This document shows, one piece after another, positions 36,729 through 46,083 of a stretch of 64,000 nucleotides of DNA. The stretch is taken from the NCBI RefSeq assembly GCF_004000275.1, contig NZ_RCIP01000004.1, forward strand, positions 186,001-250,000, in the 5' to 3' direction. Numbering within the stretch: the stretch's first letter is position 1; every line of letters begins with the position of its first letter. The position numbers were made by a program, and so were the translations under genes. The notes beneath the pieces were generated by a model. The model did not search any database, was not told the DNA's origin, and worked only from the letters and a program-made list of their open reading frames with translations. Source of the DNA: Saccharospirillum alexandrii (lineage in GTDB: Bacteria > Pseudomonadota > Gammaproteobacteria > Pseudomonadales > Natronospirillaceae).

Positions 36729-37274
36729 TCAGCTCTGCCGCCGCTGTTCCCAGGCAAGCTTGATGGTTTCGAGCTGCTCGTTGTCCTGCAGCAGGGAGAA
36801 GAAAGACTGTTTGGGCATCTCCAGTTCGCCGAGATGCGCCCGGTCCCAGTCGACCCAGGTCAGGCCTTTGCTGATCTGGTGCGCATGGTGTACGCCTTCT
36901 TCGAAGCTGTAGCTGGTCATGCCATCCTCAGTAAGCTGAGTAATACCCCGCACTTCCAGCCGGCCCAGCGTTAACTGGTTGCCCGACTCCATGACCACAA
37001 CAAAATCACCGGCGCGCATTTGCAGCAGCGACCACAGTAGCGTCGGTACGCCACTGAGCGAGCTGGCGGTTTCGGTCCAGCGTTTGTCACGCGCGTAGGC
37101 AAGATTGCCCCGCACCTGCACCAGGGTTTTGAACTGACGTTCCCAGCCGGGTTTGTCTTTCAGATACTTTTCCAGGGAGCCGATTTCGGCCCAACCGAGG
37201 GCGACGCATTGGCGGCGCTTGAGCTCGTCGTAACTGCAATGCACGCTAGAGGTGATTAACCACCAGAGATTCAT
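36729..37274 (-). CDS. Hypothetical protein with EVE/PUA-like pattern
   Basis: A 181-residue soluble protein. MNLWWLITSSVHCSYDELKRRQCVALGWAEIG followed later by MRAGDFVVVMESGNQLTLGRLEVRGI resembles small EVE/PUA-like or restriction-associated N-terminal domains, where an aromatic N-terminus and a Gly-Trp motif recur. This is pattern resemblance only. The C-terminal third is acidic and aromatic. It sits between the hydrolase gene and the HU-type gene without an obvious operon partner. Confidence 0.6.
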   Translation of the reverse strand: MNLWWLITSSVHCSYDELKRRQCVALGWAEIGSLEKYLKDKPGWERQFKTLVQVRGNLAYARDKRWTETASSLSGVPTLLWSLLQMRAGDFVVVMESGNQLTLGRLEVRGITQLTEDGMTSYSFEEGVHHAHQISKGLTWVDWDRAHLGELEMPKQSFFSLLQDNEQLETIKLAWEQRRQS

Positions 37275-37417
37275 AGGCGTGATCCTAGGGTTATTTTTTA
37301 TTGTTCCCAGGCAAAAACAGCATAAATGCCTGCATGGAGGAAACCATGCACCTAACTGCGATTTGATGCAATAACAACCTGTAAAGAGCCTGCCCATTGG
37401 TCGCAGACAGACACAAA

Positions 37418-37439
37418 AACGCCCGGCTAACCGGGCGTT
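37418..37439 (-). terminator. Rho-independent terminator of the HU-type gene
   Basis: Minus-strand stem AACGCCCGG-TTAG-CCGGGCGTT followed by TTTTGTGT. It begins 29 bp after the stop of the HU-type gene. The GC-rich nine-base stem plus T-run is a standard intrinsic terminator. Confidence 0.9.
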
Positions 37440-37467
37440 AAGTCAAAGCCTTGGCGCAGACATCGCC

Positions 37468-37800
37468 TTAGGCGGTGGTCATGTCTTTCAGCTTTTTCAG
37501 CGGACGCACTTTTACGGCGGTGCTGGCTGGCTTGGCAGCGATCATGATTTCTTCGCCGGTGAACGGGTTCACACCCGGGCGTGCCTTGCGGGCCGGTTTT
37601 TTGACTGACTGAATTTTCATCAGGCCGGGCAATACGAATTCGCCGCACGCGCGTTTTTTCAGGTGACGTTCCATCAGATCCGACAGTTCGTCGAGCACAG
37701 CCTGGACGTCTTTTTTGGTCAGCTCTGTGTTTTCGGCAATCTCGGTGACGATTTGAGTCTTGGTGTAGCGTTCTTTGATGGCAGTGGCTTTTTTAACCAT
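37468..37800 (-). CDS. HU/IHF-family DNA-binding protein with extended N-terminus
   Basis: A 110-residue nucleoid-type protein. YTKTQIVTEIAENTELTKKDVQAVLDELSDLMERHL is the helical dimer part, and the beta-arm region holds ARPGVNPFTGEEI with the conserved Pro that intercalates into DNA. It is 15-20 residues longer than HU, with Lys-rich ends (MVKKATAIKERY and VRPLKKLKD). Such variants bend or coat DNA. It is monocistronic with its own terminator. Confidence 0.9.
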   Translation of the reverse strand: MVKKATAIKERYTKTQIVTEIAENTELTKKDVQAVLDELSDLMERHLKKRACGEFVLPGLMKIQSVKKPARKARPGVNPFTGEEIMIAAKPASTAVKVRPLKKLKDMTTA

Positions 37801-38430
37801 GAATGCATCCTGATTGGTTATCGGTAAAGGTGATGAATGACGCTGGGTCATTGAAGCTGAGGCTCACCGAGCCCTTGGCTGGAGCAAGACTTTAGCGCAT
37901 TGCAGGAGCATTGAATACGCCGAACCTGGCTGTTTTTACCGGTTTTTTGCCTGTTAATCGCCTTTGAGGTGAAAAACGGCAGAGAATTGTGAAGCGGGTT
38001 GGGATGGGCGGCCAGCCCGGTCGCGATGTGATCAGTCCAACCCGGCTTACGTGAAGCCGGTTGCGACCGGTGATCGGGACCGGGCTAGCCATAGCTCGAC
38101 TGTCGGTGAGCGACGCCCAGTTGTCGAGGGTTTTTTGGCACAAAACGCTGCTACTTTAGTCGGATTGTTGACTGACAAGGCTTCCTGCGGGAACGTCGGG
38201 TTACATACGTGGACTGATTTCCAGAGCAATCACTGCTATTGTTGTAACCGTTTTCAGGTAACGTTTAACCGGAAAGCAGGGAAATCTGTACGGCCCGAAC
38301 ACGGTGTTTGGCAAGTGAACCGGGTCGGGCTGGAATGGAGCAATACTTGTTCGATGGAGAATCCGAACACTATGTGCGCAGTGTTAACCCGTGCGTTTTC
38401 CGTTGGGAACGGTGACGAGACTGGCTGTTC
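37801..38430. other. 630-bp divergent intergenic region
   Basis: Lies between the HU-type gene (minus) and the HD-GYP gene (plus). It contains a hairpin CCGGCTT-ACGTG-AAGCCGG at 38042-38060 and scattered AT-rich runs that could be promoters. A frame at 38051-38434 gives Cys-rich, low-complexity protein without a ribosome site, and I do not believe it is a gene. Confidence 0.45.
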
Positions 38431-39735
38431 ATGAAAGAGCCGTCACGCCCCATTTCACAGGATGCAGAGCCCTTGTGGGAACATCAGGCGAGGATACACC
38501 CGGCCGAATTGCTGGTCGGGCATTTTGTGGCGCGCATGGATCGCGACTGGAGTGAATCGCCCTTTCTGATGCAGGGCGTGATGATTGAAACCCCCGAGAA
38601 CAAAGCCTGGTTCGAACGCCATTGCGCCTGGGTGGTGGTCGACCTGAACCGCAGCCTGCGCAAGGTGCTTGCGCCCCGGCGTCCGCCGTCGATCAGCCCG
38701 GGCAAACCGCTGACGGCGTCGCTGAATGTCTCGGCCGCCGCCAGCAACGCCAAACACCCCATCAACCGGTTGCGTCATACCCGGGTCACCCAGCCGGCCA
38801 TGAAAGCAGCCCTGCGTGGCTACGTCGGGCTCGATCAGCAAGCGCGCCGCTTAATTCACACGATTACCCGGGGCGGGCCGCTCGATCTGACGGGCGCGAA
38901 AAATGCTGTCTCGGCCCTGGCCACCACGCTGGATAAAAACCTCTCGGCGCTGGTTTGGCTAACGCGCATCAAACAGCAAGACAACTACACCGCCCAGCAT
39001 TGCATCAACGTCGCTATTTTATCGATGGGCCTGGCCCGCGCGCTGGAATGGGACGACAAAGACGTCGAACACGCAGGCCTTGCCGGCTTGCTGCACGACC
39101 TGGGAAAAATGCGGCTCGATCACGATATTCTGAACAAGCCCGGGCGACTCACGCCGGAGGAGTTCGACCATCTGAAACGGCATTCGCAACTGGGCTACGA
39201 CCTGCTTACAACCGACAAAGACGTACCCGCCGACGTGGCAGTCGCCGTGCTCGATCACCATGAACGGCCGGATGGCCGCGGCTACCCGAACGGTAAAAAA
39301 GCCGGCGAATACAGTGCCATGGCCGCCCTGGTTGCGGTGGTCGACGCCTACGATGCCATCACCTCGCACCGTGTTTACGATGCCGCCCGCTCCCACCACG
39401 AAGCCCTGAGCATTCTCTGGCAGCAACGCGAAACCCAGTTCGAAGGCACGGTGGTAGAAGCCTTTATTCAATTCATGGGCTGGGTCACCCCGGGCACCCT
39501 GGTGCGCATGACCGACGACTCCATTGCCGTGGTACTTCAGGCCCGCATGGGCCAGCGCCTGCTGCCCGTGGTGCAGATCCTGCTTCCCAACGACACCGGC
39601 TACCTACTTGGGCCACGCATCGATCTGGCCAAACTGACCCCCGAAGAAGACCAGGTGCCGCTGCGCATCTCCAAGGTGTTGCCGGATGGTGCCGAAGGTG
39701 TCGACTTGCAGAGTCTGTCGCTCAGTATGTTGTAG
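38431..39735 (+). CDS. HD-GYP domain c-di-GMP phosphodiesterase with DUF3391-like N-terminus
   Basis: A 434-residue protein. Residues about 20-130 resemble DUF3391 (HPAELLVGHFVARMDRDWSESPFLMQGVMI). The HD-GYP domain has HCINVAILSMGLARAL, HDLGKMRLDHDILNKPGRLTPEEF, AVLDHHERPDGRGYPNG and VDAYDAITSHRVY, so the metal ligands and the GYP loop are intact. It should hydrolyse cyclic di-GMP. It is cytoplasmic and stands alone. With the GGDEF-EAL protein at 12037 it makes two c-di-GMP enzymes in the window. Confidence 0.92.
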   Translation: MKEPSRPISQDAEPLWEHQARIHPAELLVGHFVARMDRDWSESPFLMQGVMIETPENKAWFERHCAWVVVDLNRSLRKVLAPRRPPSISPGKPLTASLNVSAAASNAKHPINRLRHTRVTQPAMKAALRGYVGLDQQARRLIHTITRGGPLDLTGAKNAVSALATTLDKNLSALVWLTRIKQQDNYTAQHCINVAILSMGLARALEWDDKDVEHAGLAGLLHDLGKMRLDHDILNKPGRLTPEEFDHLKRHSQLGYDLLTTDKDVPADVAVAVLDHHERPDGRGYPNGKKAGEYSAMAALVAVVDAYDAITSHRVYDAARSHHEALSILWQQRETQFEGTVVEAFIQFMGWVTPGTLVRMTDDSIAVVLQARMGQRLLPVVQILLPNDTGYLLGPRIDLAKLTPEEDQVPLRISKVLPDGAEGVDLQSLSLSML

Positions 39736-39777
39736 TAGTTATTGGATTTTGAAGGGCGTTATGGATTAGCGGCGGTT

Positions 39778-39872
39778 GGCAGGGATGCTCATGCGGGGGT
39801 ATCTGAGGCATGGATGCCGAAGTTAAGCCTACACGGATGTATTCACGGCGCCCCCGCAGGAGTATCCCTGCC
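39778..39872. repeat. Intergenic palindromic repeat, copy D (short form)
   Basis: Arms GGCAGGGATGCTCATGCGGG (from 39778) and the complementary right arm ending at 39872 pair over 22 bp with two mismatches. The loop (CATGCCGAAGTTAAGC-type sequence) is the reverse complement of the inner part of copy B, but without the 77-bp module. Confidence 0.8.
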
Positions 39873-39925
39873 ATCCTCCGCGGGTTCTCACGACACAGCC
39901 AAATTAGCCACCAATCCTGACGTGG

Positions 39926-40252
39926 CTAGTGGATAATTTTGTCTTCAACGTACGGCTGCCAATGCACCGATTCCAGTCGCCTCCCACGTAAAATCACCCA
40001 GCCCAGAAACCGCCGGTCTCCCACCGTACTGAATTCAAACTGATACATGCGCTGAAAGGCGATGATGCTCTCGGTCGATCGGGCGAGGCGCATGCGGCGC
40101 AGGTAAATGCTGTCGTCGAGCATTTGTACGCCTTCTTTTTTGGCCGCGCGGCGGGCATGGTGCAGGGCAATCTGACGCAGGCCGAGGTGGTGCCAGATCC
40201 AGGCGCCGGCGATGATCACAAACAACAGGATCAGTAGGGATTTGCCGTCCAC
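39926..40252 (-). CDS. DUF3301 family small membrane-anchored protein
   Basis: A 108-residue protein starting with GTG at 40252. One N-terminal hydrophobic helix (SLLILLFVIIAGAWIWHHLG) is followed by RQIALHHARRAAKKEGVQMLDDSIYLRRMRLARS and FQRMYQFEFSTVGDRRFLGWVILRG, the DUF3301 signature. Function is unknown. The gene sits alone, convergent with the HD-GYP gene. Confidence 0.88.
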   Translation of the reverse strand: MDGKSLLILLFVIIAGAWIWHHLGLRQIALHHARRAAKKEGVQMLDDSIYLRRMRLARSTESIIAFQRMYQFEFSTVGDRRFLGWVILRGRRLESVHWQPYVEDKIIH

Positions 40253-40321
40253 AGGGGTCTCTTCACATGAGGGTGTGCGCGCCAGTATACGGCATCGGCA
40301 ACGGGGTTGCTCAACTGCGGT

Positions 40322-41008
40322 TTAGCCGTTCAGGTGGCGGTAGCGACGCTCGGGCCTGCCCACGGTGCCGTAATTCACCTCGGCACTGAGTTCGCCGGTG
40401 CTGACCATGAATTCCAGGTAACGCCGGGCTGTGGTGCGCGATGCCCCAATGCGCTGGCCGACGGCGTCGGCACTCCAGTCGCCGGTTTCCACCACGTGGC
40501 GAATCTTGTCGAGGGTTAGCGCATCGATGCCTTTGGGTAACCGCACCGGTTCATCGACCGGGGTTTCCGCGTGGCCTCTGGGCAAGAGTAAATCGACTTC
40601 CTTTTGCGCCACATTGTGCAGGCTATCGAGTGTATCCAGGTGGGCGCGAAAATGATTCAGGGCCTCTTCGAGACGTTCGTACACCAGGGGCTTCAGAATG
40701 TAGTCGAACACACCGCCGTGCAGTGCGCTGCGCACTGTGTTTACCTCGCGCGCGGCGGTGATCAGAATAATATCGGTGTGGCTGTTGCCGGCGCGCAGTT
40801 CGCGCAGCAGCTCCAGGCCATTGCCGTCCGGGAAGTGAACATCGAGCAAGACGAGGTCGGGCGTGAGCACATCGATCTGGTCGCGGGCATCCGCCAGGGT
40901 GTGCGCAATGCCGACCAGTTCAATCGCGTCCATGCGTTCGATAAAGCGGCGCTGAATCTCCGCCACCTGACGGTCGTCTTCGGCAATTAGCAGTCTGAGT
41001 GTTCTCAT
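40322..41008 (-). CDS. CitB/DcuR-type response regulator
   Basis: A 228-residue regulator: LLIAEDDRQVAEIQRRF, phospho-Asp in LVLLDVHFPDGNG, LKPLVYERLEEAL, then a helix-turn-helix output GQRIGASRTTARRYLEFM of the CitB type. It overlaps the kinase gene by four bases. The TctCBA transporter genes lie divergently beyond the kinase, so it most likely induces tricarboxylate uptake. Confidence 0.9.
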   Translation of the reverse strand: MRTLRLLIAEDDRQVAEIQRRFIERMDAIELVGIAHTLADARDQIDVLTPDLVLLDVHFPDGNGLELLRELRAGNSHTDIILITAAREVNTVRSALHGGVFDYILKPLVYERLEEALNHFRAHLDTLDSLHNVAQKEVDLLLPRGHAETPVDEPVRLPKGIDALTLDKIRHVVETGDWSADAVGQRIGASRTTARRYLEFMVSTGELSAEVNYGTVGRPERRYRHLNG

Positions 41009-42630
41009 TGCGCGGCCCCCATCGGGTTAAGGGGTTGCTTGGGCAAATACAGTGTAAACCGGCTGCCACCGGCGGCCAGGTTTTCGACCGTGACTGACCC
41101 GCCCCAGCGTTCAACAAACTGGCGGACCAGGTACAGGCCAAAGCCATGGCCGCTGTCGGTCTTGCTGGTGACGCCTTTTTCAAACATCCGCGCTTCCTCT
41201 TCCGCACTGATGCCCGGGCCCTGGTCTTCCACTTCAAAAATCAGGTCCAGCCCGAGATCCGTCATGCTCAGTTGCACCTGGCCGCCTTCACCGCGGTGAC
41301 GGCGCGTGGCTTCGAGCGCGTTATCGATCAGGTTGCCGAGCACGCTGACCAACTGATCTCTTGGCAATTGAACGGGCACGTCGGCCATGTGGCTGTCCGG
41401 GTCGATCACCAGGGTCTGGCCCATTTCCCGGGCGCGGTTGTATTTGCCGAGAATGCAGCCGGCCAATACCGGGTCGGGCACGGCATCGAGCAGCAGGTGA
41501 ATCAGTGTTTGGTGATCGTGCACTTCACTGCCGATTAACGCCATGGCTTCCTCGGTGGCGCCTATCTGAATCAGCCCGGCAATGGTGTGCAGCTTGTTCG
41601 AATATTCGTGCGTCTGGCTGCGCAACGTATCGGCGTATTGCTGAATGCGGGTGAGCTGGCGGCTGATCTGATCGAGCTCGTCGCGCAGCCGGAAGCTCGA
41701 CACAACACCGATGATGTTGGCACCCTGTTTCACCGGCAGCCGGTTGACGATCATGTGCCGGCCCTGCAGCCAGATTTCCTGGTCGAACTCCGGCTCGCCC
41801 CGTTCCAGTGCGGCCATTAAACCGCTGTCGGGCAGTACTTCGGCTATGGGCCGACCGGCCAGGGGTTTATCCGATTCCAGCCCCAGGCTATCGACCGCGG
41901 TGCGGTTAATGGTGGTGATAATGCCTTCCCGGTTCACCGCGATAATGCCCTCGCGCACCGACTGAAGCGTCGCGTCCCGTTCTTCGAACAGCCGGGCTAT
42001 CTGCTCCGGTTCCAGGCCAAAGATCGCGCGTTTGAACCGCCCGGCAATGATAATGGCAACCGCCACACTGCCCACCAGCATGACCGCCATGACCAGGTAC
42101 AAGACCAGATTGTAACGGGCAATGGTGGAGCGCACCTGGTCCAGCGAATAACCGACCGAGACAATGCCGATGATCTCCTCGCCGACCATATCGTAAATGG
42201 GTGCTTTGCCGCGCATCGATAGCCCCAGGCTGCCAAGCGCCTTGTTGACGTAGCCCTGGCCGTCTATTAACGCAATGGAGCCGTCGTCACCATCGTCGTC
42301 CGCCATGGAATGGCCCAGCCGTTCCGGGTTCGGGTGTGCCAGCCGAATGCTGTTGTGATCCCCGATCACGATGAACAGGGCATCGTTGGTGTTGGCCAGT
42401 TTCTGACTGAGCTGGTTCAGCGACTCGACATCGCGCGCTTGCACGCCGCGAATGATATCCGGTGTGGCGGCAATGGTTTTGGCCACGTTCAGGGCGCGCT
42501 GACCGATCTGTTCATCCAGCGAGGCGCTCAGGTAGTACCAGGCAAAGCCGCCGATGATGCCGGTTTGAATGGCACTGACCAGACCCAGCACCAGAATCAT
42601 TCGGGTCTTGAGTTTCAGTCGTTTAAACAC
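41005..42630 (-). CDS. CitA/DcuS-type sensor histidine kinase
   Basis: A 541-residue sensor: TM helix (about 12-32), a periplasmic PAS-like (sCache) domain of about 140 residues, second TM (about 177-195), a cytoplasmic PAS, then the CitA-type kinase core with phospho-His in SQTHEYSNKLHTIAGL and ATP motifs NLIDNALEA and GHGFGLYLVRQF. Kinases of this class sense extracytoplasmic citrate or C4-dicarboxylates. It starts with GTG at 42630, divergent from tctC. Confidence 0.92.
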   Translation of the reverse strand: MFKRLKLKTRMILVLGLVSAIQTGIIGGFAWYYLSASLDEQIGQRALNVAKTIAATPDIIRGVQARDVESLNQLSQKLANTNDALFIVIGDHNSIRLAHPNPERLGHSMADDDGDDGSIALIDGQGYVNKALGSLGLSMRGKAPIYDMVGEEIIGIVSVGYSLDQVRSTIARYNLVLYLVMAVMLVGSVAVAIIIAGRFKRAIFGLEPEQIARLFEERDATLQSVREGIIAVNREGIITTINRTAVDSLGLESDKPLAGRPIAEVLPDSGLMAALERGEPEFDQEIWLQGRHMIVNRLPVKQGANIIGVVSSFRLRDELDQISRQLTRIQQYADTLRSQTHEYSNKLHTIAGLIQIGATEEAMALIGSEVHDHQTLIHLLLDAVPDPVLAGCILGKYNRAREMGQTLVIDPDSHMADVPVQLPRDQLVSVLGNLIDNALEATRRHRGEGGQVQLSMTDLGLDLIFEVEDQGPGISAEEEARMFEKGVTSKTDSGHGFGLYLVRQFVERWGGSVTVENLAAGGSRFTLYLPKQPLNPMGAAQ

Positions 42631-42913
42631 GAGAAGGGGTTCTGCCTGCGTTTCTGCTGTGATTGCGCACAGTCGCTTCCGGTGCAGCCGGAAACGGTGT
42701 TTTTTTATAGTCCCGCTAGCCTAACCGAGCTGACGTCTGATTTCGCGTGATCTTTATGAACAAAACGCCCTTTAAGTGCGTTAAAGGCATTACGCCCACA
42801 ATCTGGTCAACAAACAACCACAGGCCTAGCCTCTGCATCGAACCTGAACAACACGCTCTGTGTGTTCGGGAATCACAGTAGAAATACAACAACAAAAGCA
42901 GAGGAAGACCATC

Positions 42914-43891
42914 ATGAAATTCAAGCAATCCTTGTCTTTGCTGGCCGCTGCGGCGTTCAGCGTATCCGCTATGGCCTGGGAACCCAGTGGCCGAGTTGAA
43001 TGTATCGCCCCGGCTGATCCGGGCGGCGGCTGGGACTTCACCTGTCGCAGTGTGGGTAACGTGCTGGAAGAGCTGGGTATGGTGACGGGTTCGGTACAGA
43101 CCACCAACATGGCCGGTGCTGGTGGTGGCGTTGCCTTCGCTCATACCATCAGTAAGCGTAACAGCGACGACAAACTCCTGGTCGCCGCTTCGACCGCAAC
43201 CACCACCCGACTGGCGCAACAGCAATTTCCGGGCATGAACGCCGGCATGGTGAAATGGGTCGGCGCCCTGGGTGCGGATTACGGCATCATCGCCGTCAGT
43301 CAGGATTCCGACTATGAAAACCTGAACGACCTGATGGACGCGGTTAAAGCCGACCCACGCAGCGTCAAGTTTGCCGGTGGCAGTGCCAACGGCGGCTGGG
43401 ACCACTTGAAAGTGCTGATTGCCGCCAAAGCAGCCGGTGCCGGTTCCTTGCCGAGCATTCCCTACCTGTCGTACAACAACGGCGGCGAAGCCATGACTCA
43501 GGTCATCGGTGGCCATGTGGATGCCTTTACCGGCGACATCTCTGAAGCCACGGGCTTTATCGACTCGGGTGACCTGCGCGTACTGGCCGTGTTGGCAGAA
43601 GACCGCCTGCCGGGCAAGTTCAGCGAGATCCCTACAGCGCGTGAGCAGGGCATTGATGCACTGGGCCCGAACTGGCGCGGTTTCTACATGCCGGCTGATG
43701 CCGACGACGAAGCCAAGGAATACTGGGTAAACGCCATCGACGAGCTTTATGCCAGCGATGAGTGGAAAGCGGTCATGACCCGCAATGGCCTGATCCCGTT
43801 CCACCCGCCTGCAGATGAGTTCGAAGCCTTTGTTACCCAGCAAGTGGCCGACATTGAAACCCTGTCTCGTGAAATAGGGCTGCTGAGATGA
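42914..43891 (+). CDS. tctC: Tripartite tricarboxylate transporter substrate-binding protein
   Basis: A 325-residue periplasmic protein, signal peptide ending about SAMA. The Bug/TctC motifs are clear: APADPGGGWDFTCR, NMAGAGGGVAFAH, and SVKFAGGSANGGWDHLK. It captures a carboxylate and hands it to TctAB. ATG 42914 has AGAGGAAG upstream. Its stop overlaps the tctB start (ATGA). Confidence 0.92.
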   Translation: MKFKQSLSLLAAAAFSVSAMAWEPSGRVECIAPADPGGGWDFTCRSVGNVLEELGMVTGSVQTTNMAGAGGGVAFAHTISKRNSDDKLLVAASTATTTRLAQQQFPGMNAGMVKWVGALGADYGIIAVSQDSDYENLNDLMDAVKADPRSVKFAGGSANGGWDHLKVLIAAKAAGAGSLPSIPYLSYNNGGEAMTQVIGGHVDAFTGDISEATGFIDSGDLRVLAVLAEDRLPGKFSEIPTAREQGIDALGPNWRGFYMPADADDEAKEYWVNAIDELYASDEWKAVMTRNGLIPFHPPADEFEAFVTQQVADIETLSREIGLLR

Positions 43892-44334
43892 CCTCGTTTG
43901 GAGACCGCTTTCTGGGTCTCGCCCTGTTCGTCCTGGCCGTCTCGTACGGCTGGGTCGCACAGCAGTGGCCGCCGCCGTTTGGCGGCCACGAGGCCGTCGG
44001 CCCCGAGACCTTCCCGACTATTCTGGCCTTCATACTGGCCGGTTCGAGCCTGTACCTGATGTTCAAGCCCGACCCCGATGCACACTGGCCCATGGGCCGC
44101 ACCGCCGCCGAACTGGTGGGCGCCATGGTCATACTGGTGTTGTACGCCTTCGTGCTCGAAACACTGGGTTTTGTGATTGCCACAACCCTGGCCGTGGGCA
44201 CCCTGTGCTGGCGCATGGGCGCGAAGCCGAGAGCGGCGTTCCTGGTTGGTGTGATCAGCGCGGTATCGGTGTTCCTGTTGTTCAACAACCTACTCGAATT
44301 GAGCCTGCCTGGTGGCTTGCTGGAGTTTGACTGA
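43888..44334 (+). CDS. tctB: Tripartite tricarboxylate transporter small membrane subunit
   Basis: A 148-residue protein with four hydrophobic helices and the TctB pattern GPETFPTILAFILAGSSLYL. It overlaps both neighbours by one to four bases, so the three genes form one translationally coupled operon. Confidence 0.88.
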   Translation: MTSFGDRFLGLALFVLAVSYGWVAQQWPPPFGGHEAVGPETFPTILAFILAGSSLYLMFKPDPDAHWPMGRTAAELVGAMVILVLYAFVLETLGFVIATTLAVGTLCWRMGAKPRAAFLVGVISAVSVFLLFNNLLELSLPGGLLEFD

Positions 44335-45860
44335 TGGAAACCCTGCAATTCTTGATGGAAGGCTTCGCCGTTGCGCTGACACCCACCAACCTGATGTTGG
44401 CCTTGTGTGGCGCATTCCTGGGCACCCTGATCGGCGCGCTGCCGGGCCTGGGCCCAGCCAATGGCGTTGCCATTCTTATTCCGCTGGCATTCACCCTGGG
44501 GTTACCACCAGAGTCCGCCATGATTCTGCTCACCTCGGTATACGCTGGCGCCATGTACGGCGGCCGTATTTCATCGATTCTGCTCAACATCCCCGGCGAC
44601 GAACCGGCGATGATGACCTGCCTCGACGGCTACCCCATGGCCAAAAACGGCAAGGCCGCTGAAGCACTGGCCGTTTCCGCCATTGCCTCCTTTATTGGTG
44701 GTTTAATTGGTACCTTGGGTCTGATCCTGCTGGCCCCGGTACTGGCCCGATTTGCCCTGACCTTCGGCCCAGCGGAATACTTCGCCCTGTTCGTGCTGGC
44801 CTTTGCCACCCTGGGCGGCATTACCGGTAAGAATCCGATGAAAACCGTGGTGGCCGCCACGCTCGGCATCATGATCTCGACCGTGGGCATCGACATTTCC
44901 ACCGGCACCCAGCGCTACACCTTTGGCGTGCTGGAACTGTACGAGGGCATCGACTTCATTCTGGCCATTGTGGGCCTGTTTGCCATCTCCGAGTTACTGC
45001 TGTTCATTGAAGAACGTGCCGGCAAAGGCCGGGCGCTGATTCAGGTGGGCAAGCTGAAACTGAGTATGAAAGACATCTACAGCATTCTGCCGACAACCTT
45101 TCGCGGTGGTATTCTGGGCTTTGTGGCGGGCGTGTTGCCCGGTGCCGGTGCCTCCCTGGGCAGCTTCATCAGCTACACCCTCGAAAAGAAAGTGCTCGGC
45201 AAGAAGGGCCGCTTTGGCGAAGGCGACATGCGCGGCGTAGCCGCACCGGAAGCCGGCAACAACGGCGCTTCCTCCGGTGCGCTGGTGCCCATGCTGACCC
45301 TGGGCGTACCGGGCAGCGGCACCACGGCCGTACTGCTGGCGATGCTGATTTCCCTCAACATCACCCCCGGCCCGCTGATGTTCACCCAGAACGCCGACAT
45401 CGTGTGGGGCGTGATTGCCGCCCTGCTGATTGGCAACCTGCTGCTGCTGGTGCTGAACATTCCGATGATTGGAGTGTTCGTGAAGGTACTTTCGGTACCG
45501 CCGATGTACCTGCTACCCATGGTGACGATGATTGCCTTTGTAGGCATCTACTCGATCAGTCACAGCACCTTCGACCTGTATTTTATGGTCGCCTTCGGGG
45601 TAGCGGGGTACATATTGCGCAAGCTCGAGATGCCGCTGGTGCCGATTATTCTGGGTATGTTGCTCGGCCCCGAAATGGAGAAAAACCTCGGCCACGCCAT
45701 GATCATCTCCGATGGCGACTGGGGCATTCTCTGGGGTACACCGCTGGCGGTAGGCTTGTGGCTGGTAGCTGGGCTGGGGCTGATATTGCCTTACCTGATT
45801 GGCCCCATCCTGCGCCACCGCATGCGCAACGCCATTAAAGAAGACGCCGTAAGCGACTAA
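44334..45860 (+). CDS. tctA: Tripartite tricarboxylate transporter large membrane subunit
   Basis: A 508-residue permease with about 12 helices. Family motifs include LPGLGPANGVAILIPLAF near the N-terminus and GFVAGVLPGAGASLGSFISY in the second half, an internal repeat of the same G-x-LPG pattern. With TctB and TctC it imports citrate-like compounds using an ion gradient. Confidence 0.93.
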   Translation: METLQFLMEGFAVALTPTNLMLALCGAFLGTLIGALPGLGPANGVAILIPLAFTLGLPPESAMILLTSVYAGAMYGGRISSILLNIPGDEPAMMTCLDGYPMAKNGKAAEALAVSAIASFIGGLIGTLGLILLAPVLARFALTFGPAEYFALFVLAFATLGGITGKNPMKTVVAATLGIMISTVGIDISTGTQRYTFGVLELYEGIDFILAIVGLFAISELLLFIEERAGKGRALIQVGKLKLSMKDIYSILPTTFRGGILGFVAGVLPGAGASLGSFISYTLEKKVLGKKGRFGEGDMRGVAAPEAGNNGASSGALVPMLTLGVPGSGTTAVLLAMLISLNITPGPLMFTQNADIVWGVIAALLIGNLLLLVLNIPMIGVFVKVLSVPPMYLLPMVTMIAFVGIYSISHSTFDLYFMVAFGVAGYILRKLEMPLVPIILGMLLGPEMEKNLGHAMIISDGDWGILWGTPLAVGLWLVAGLGLILPYLIGPILRHRMRNAIKEDAVSD

Positions 45861-45893
45861 ACACGATTCAGACGTGCTGGTAGCAAACCTTTT

Positions 45894-45926
45894 GGGCCGT
45901 TGGAGCAATCCGCGGCCCTTTTTTTG
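45894..45926 (+). terminator. Rho-independent terminator of tctCBA
   Basis: GGGCCG and CGGCCC arms enclose a 13-base loop and are followed by a run of seven T and then GTTTTT. It begins 34 bp after the tctA stop. Confidence 0.85.
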
Positions 45927-46019
45927 TTTTTAGACGACAGTAGAGCCTGAAAAACAGCGTCAAAAACCCGGACGGAGGCCCGATACAAAATATTACCACC
46001 TGACAGAATATTTCCCTTG

Positions 46020-46040
46020 TCAATGATAATCCTTCGCATT
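46020..46040. promoter_or_regulatory. Fur-like box upstream of bfd
   Basis: AATGATAATCCTTCGCATT is a partial match to the 19-bp Fur consensus, strongest in the left half (AATGATAATC). It lies about 45 bp before bfd, where iron repression is expected. Confidence 0.6.
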
Positions 46041-46083
46041 AGTATTCTGTTAACGATACACAACAGGCACAGAGCAAACCGAT

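Noticed and set aside
38051-38434. ORF upstream of the HD-GYP gene, ending with ATGA overlap
   Set aside because: The sequence is low-complexity and Cys-rich, with no ribosome site. The overlap is probably chance.
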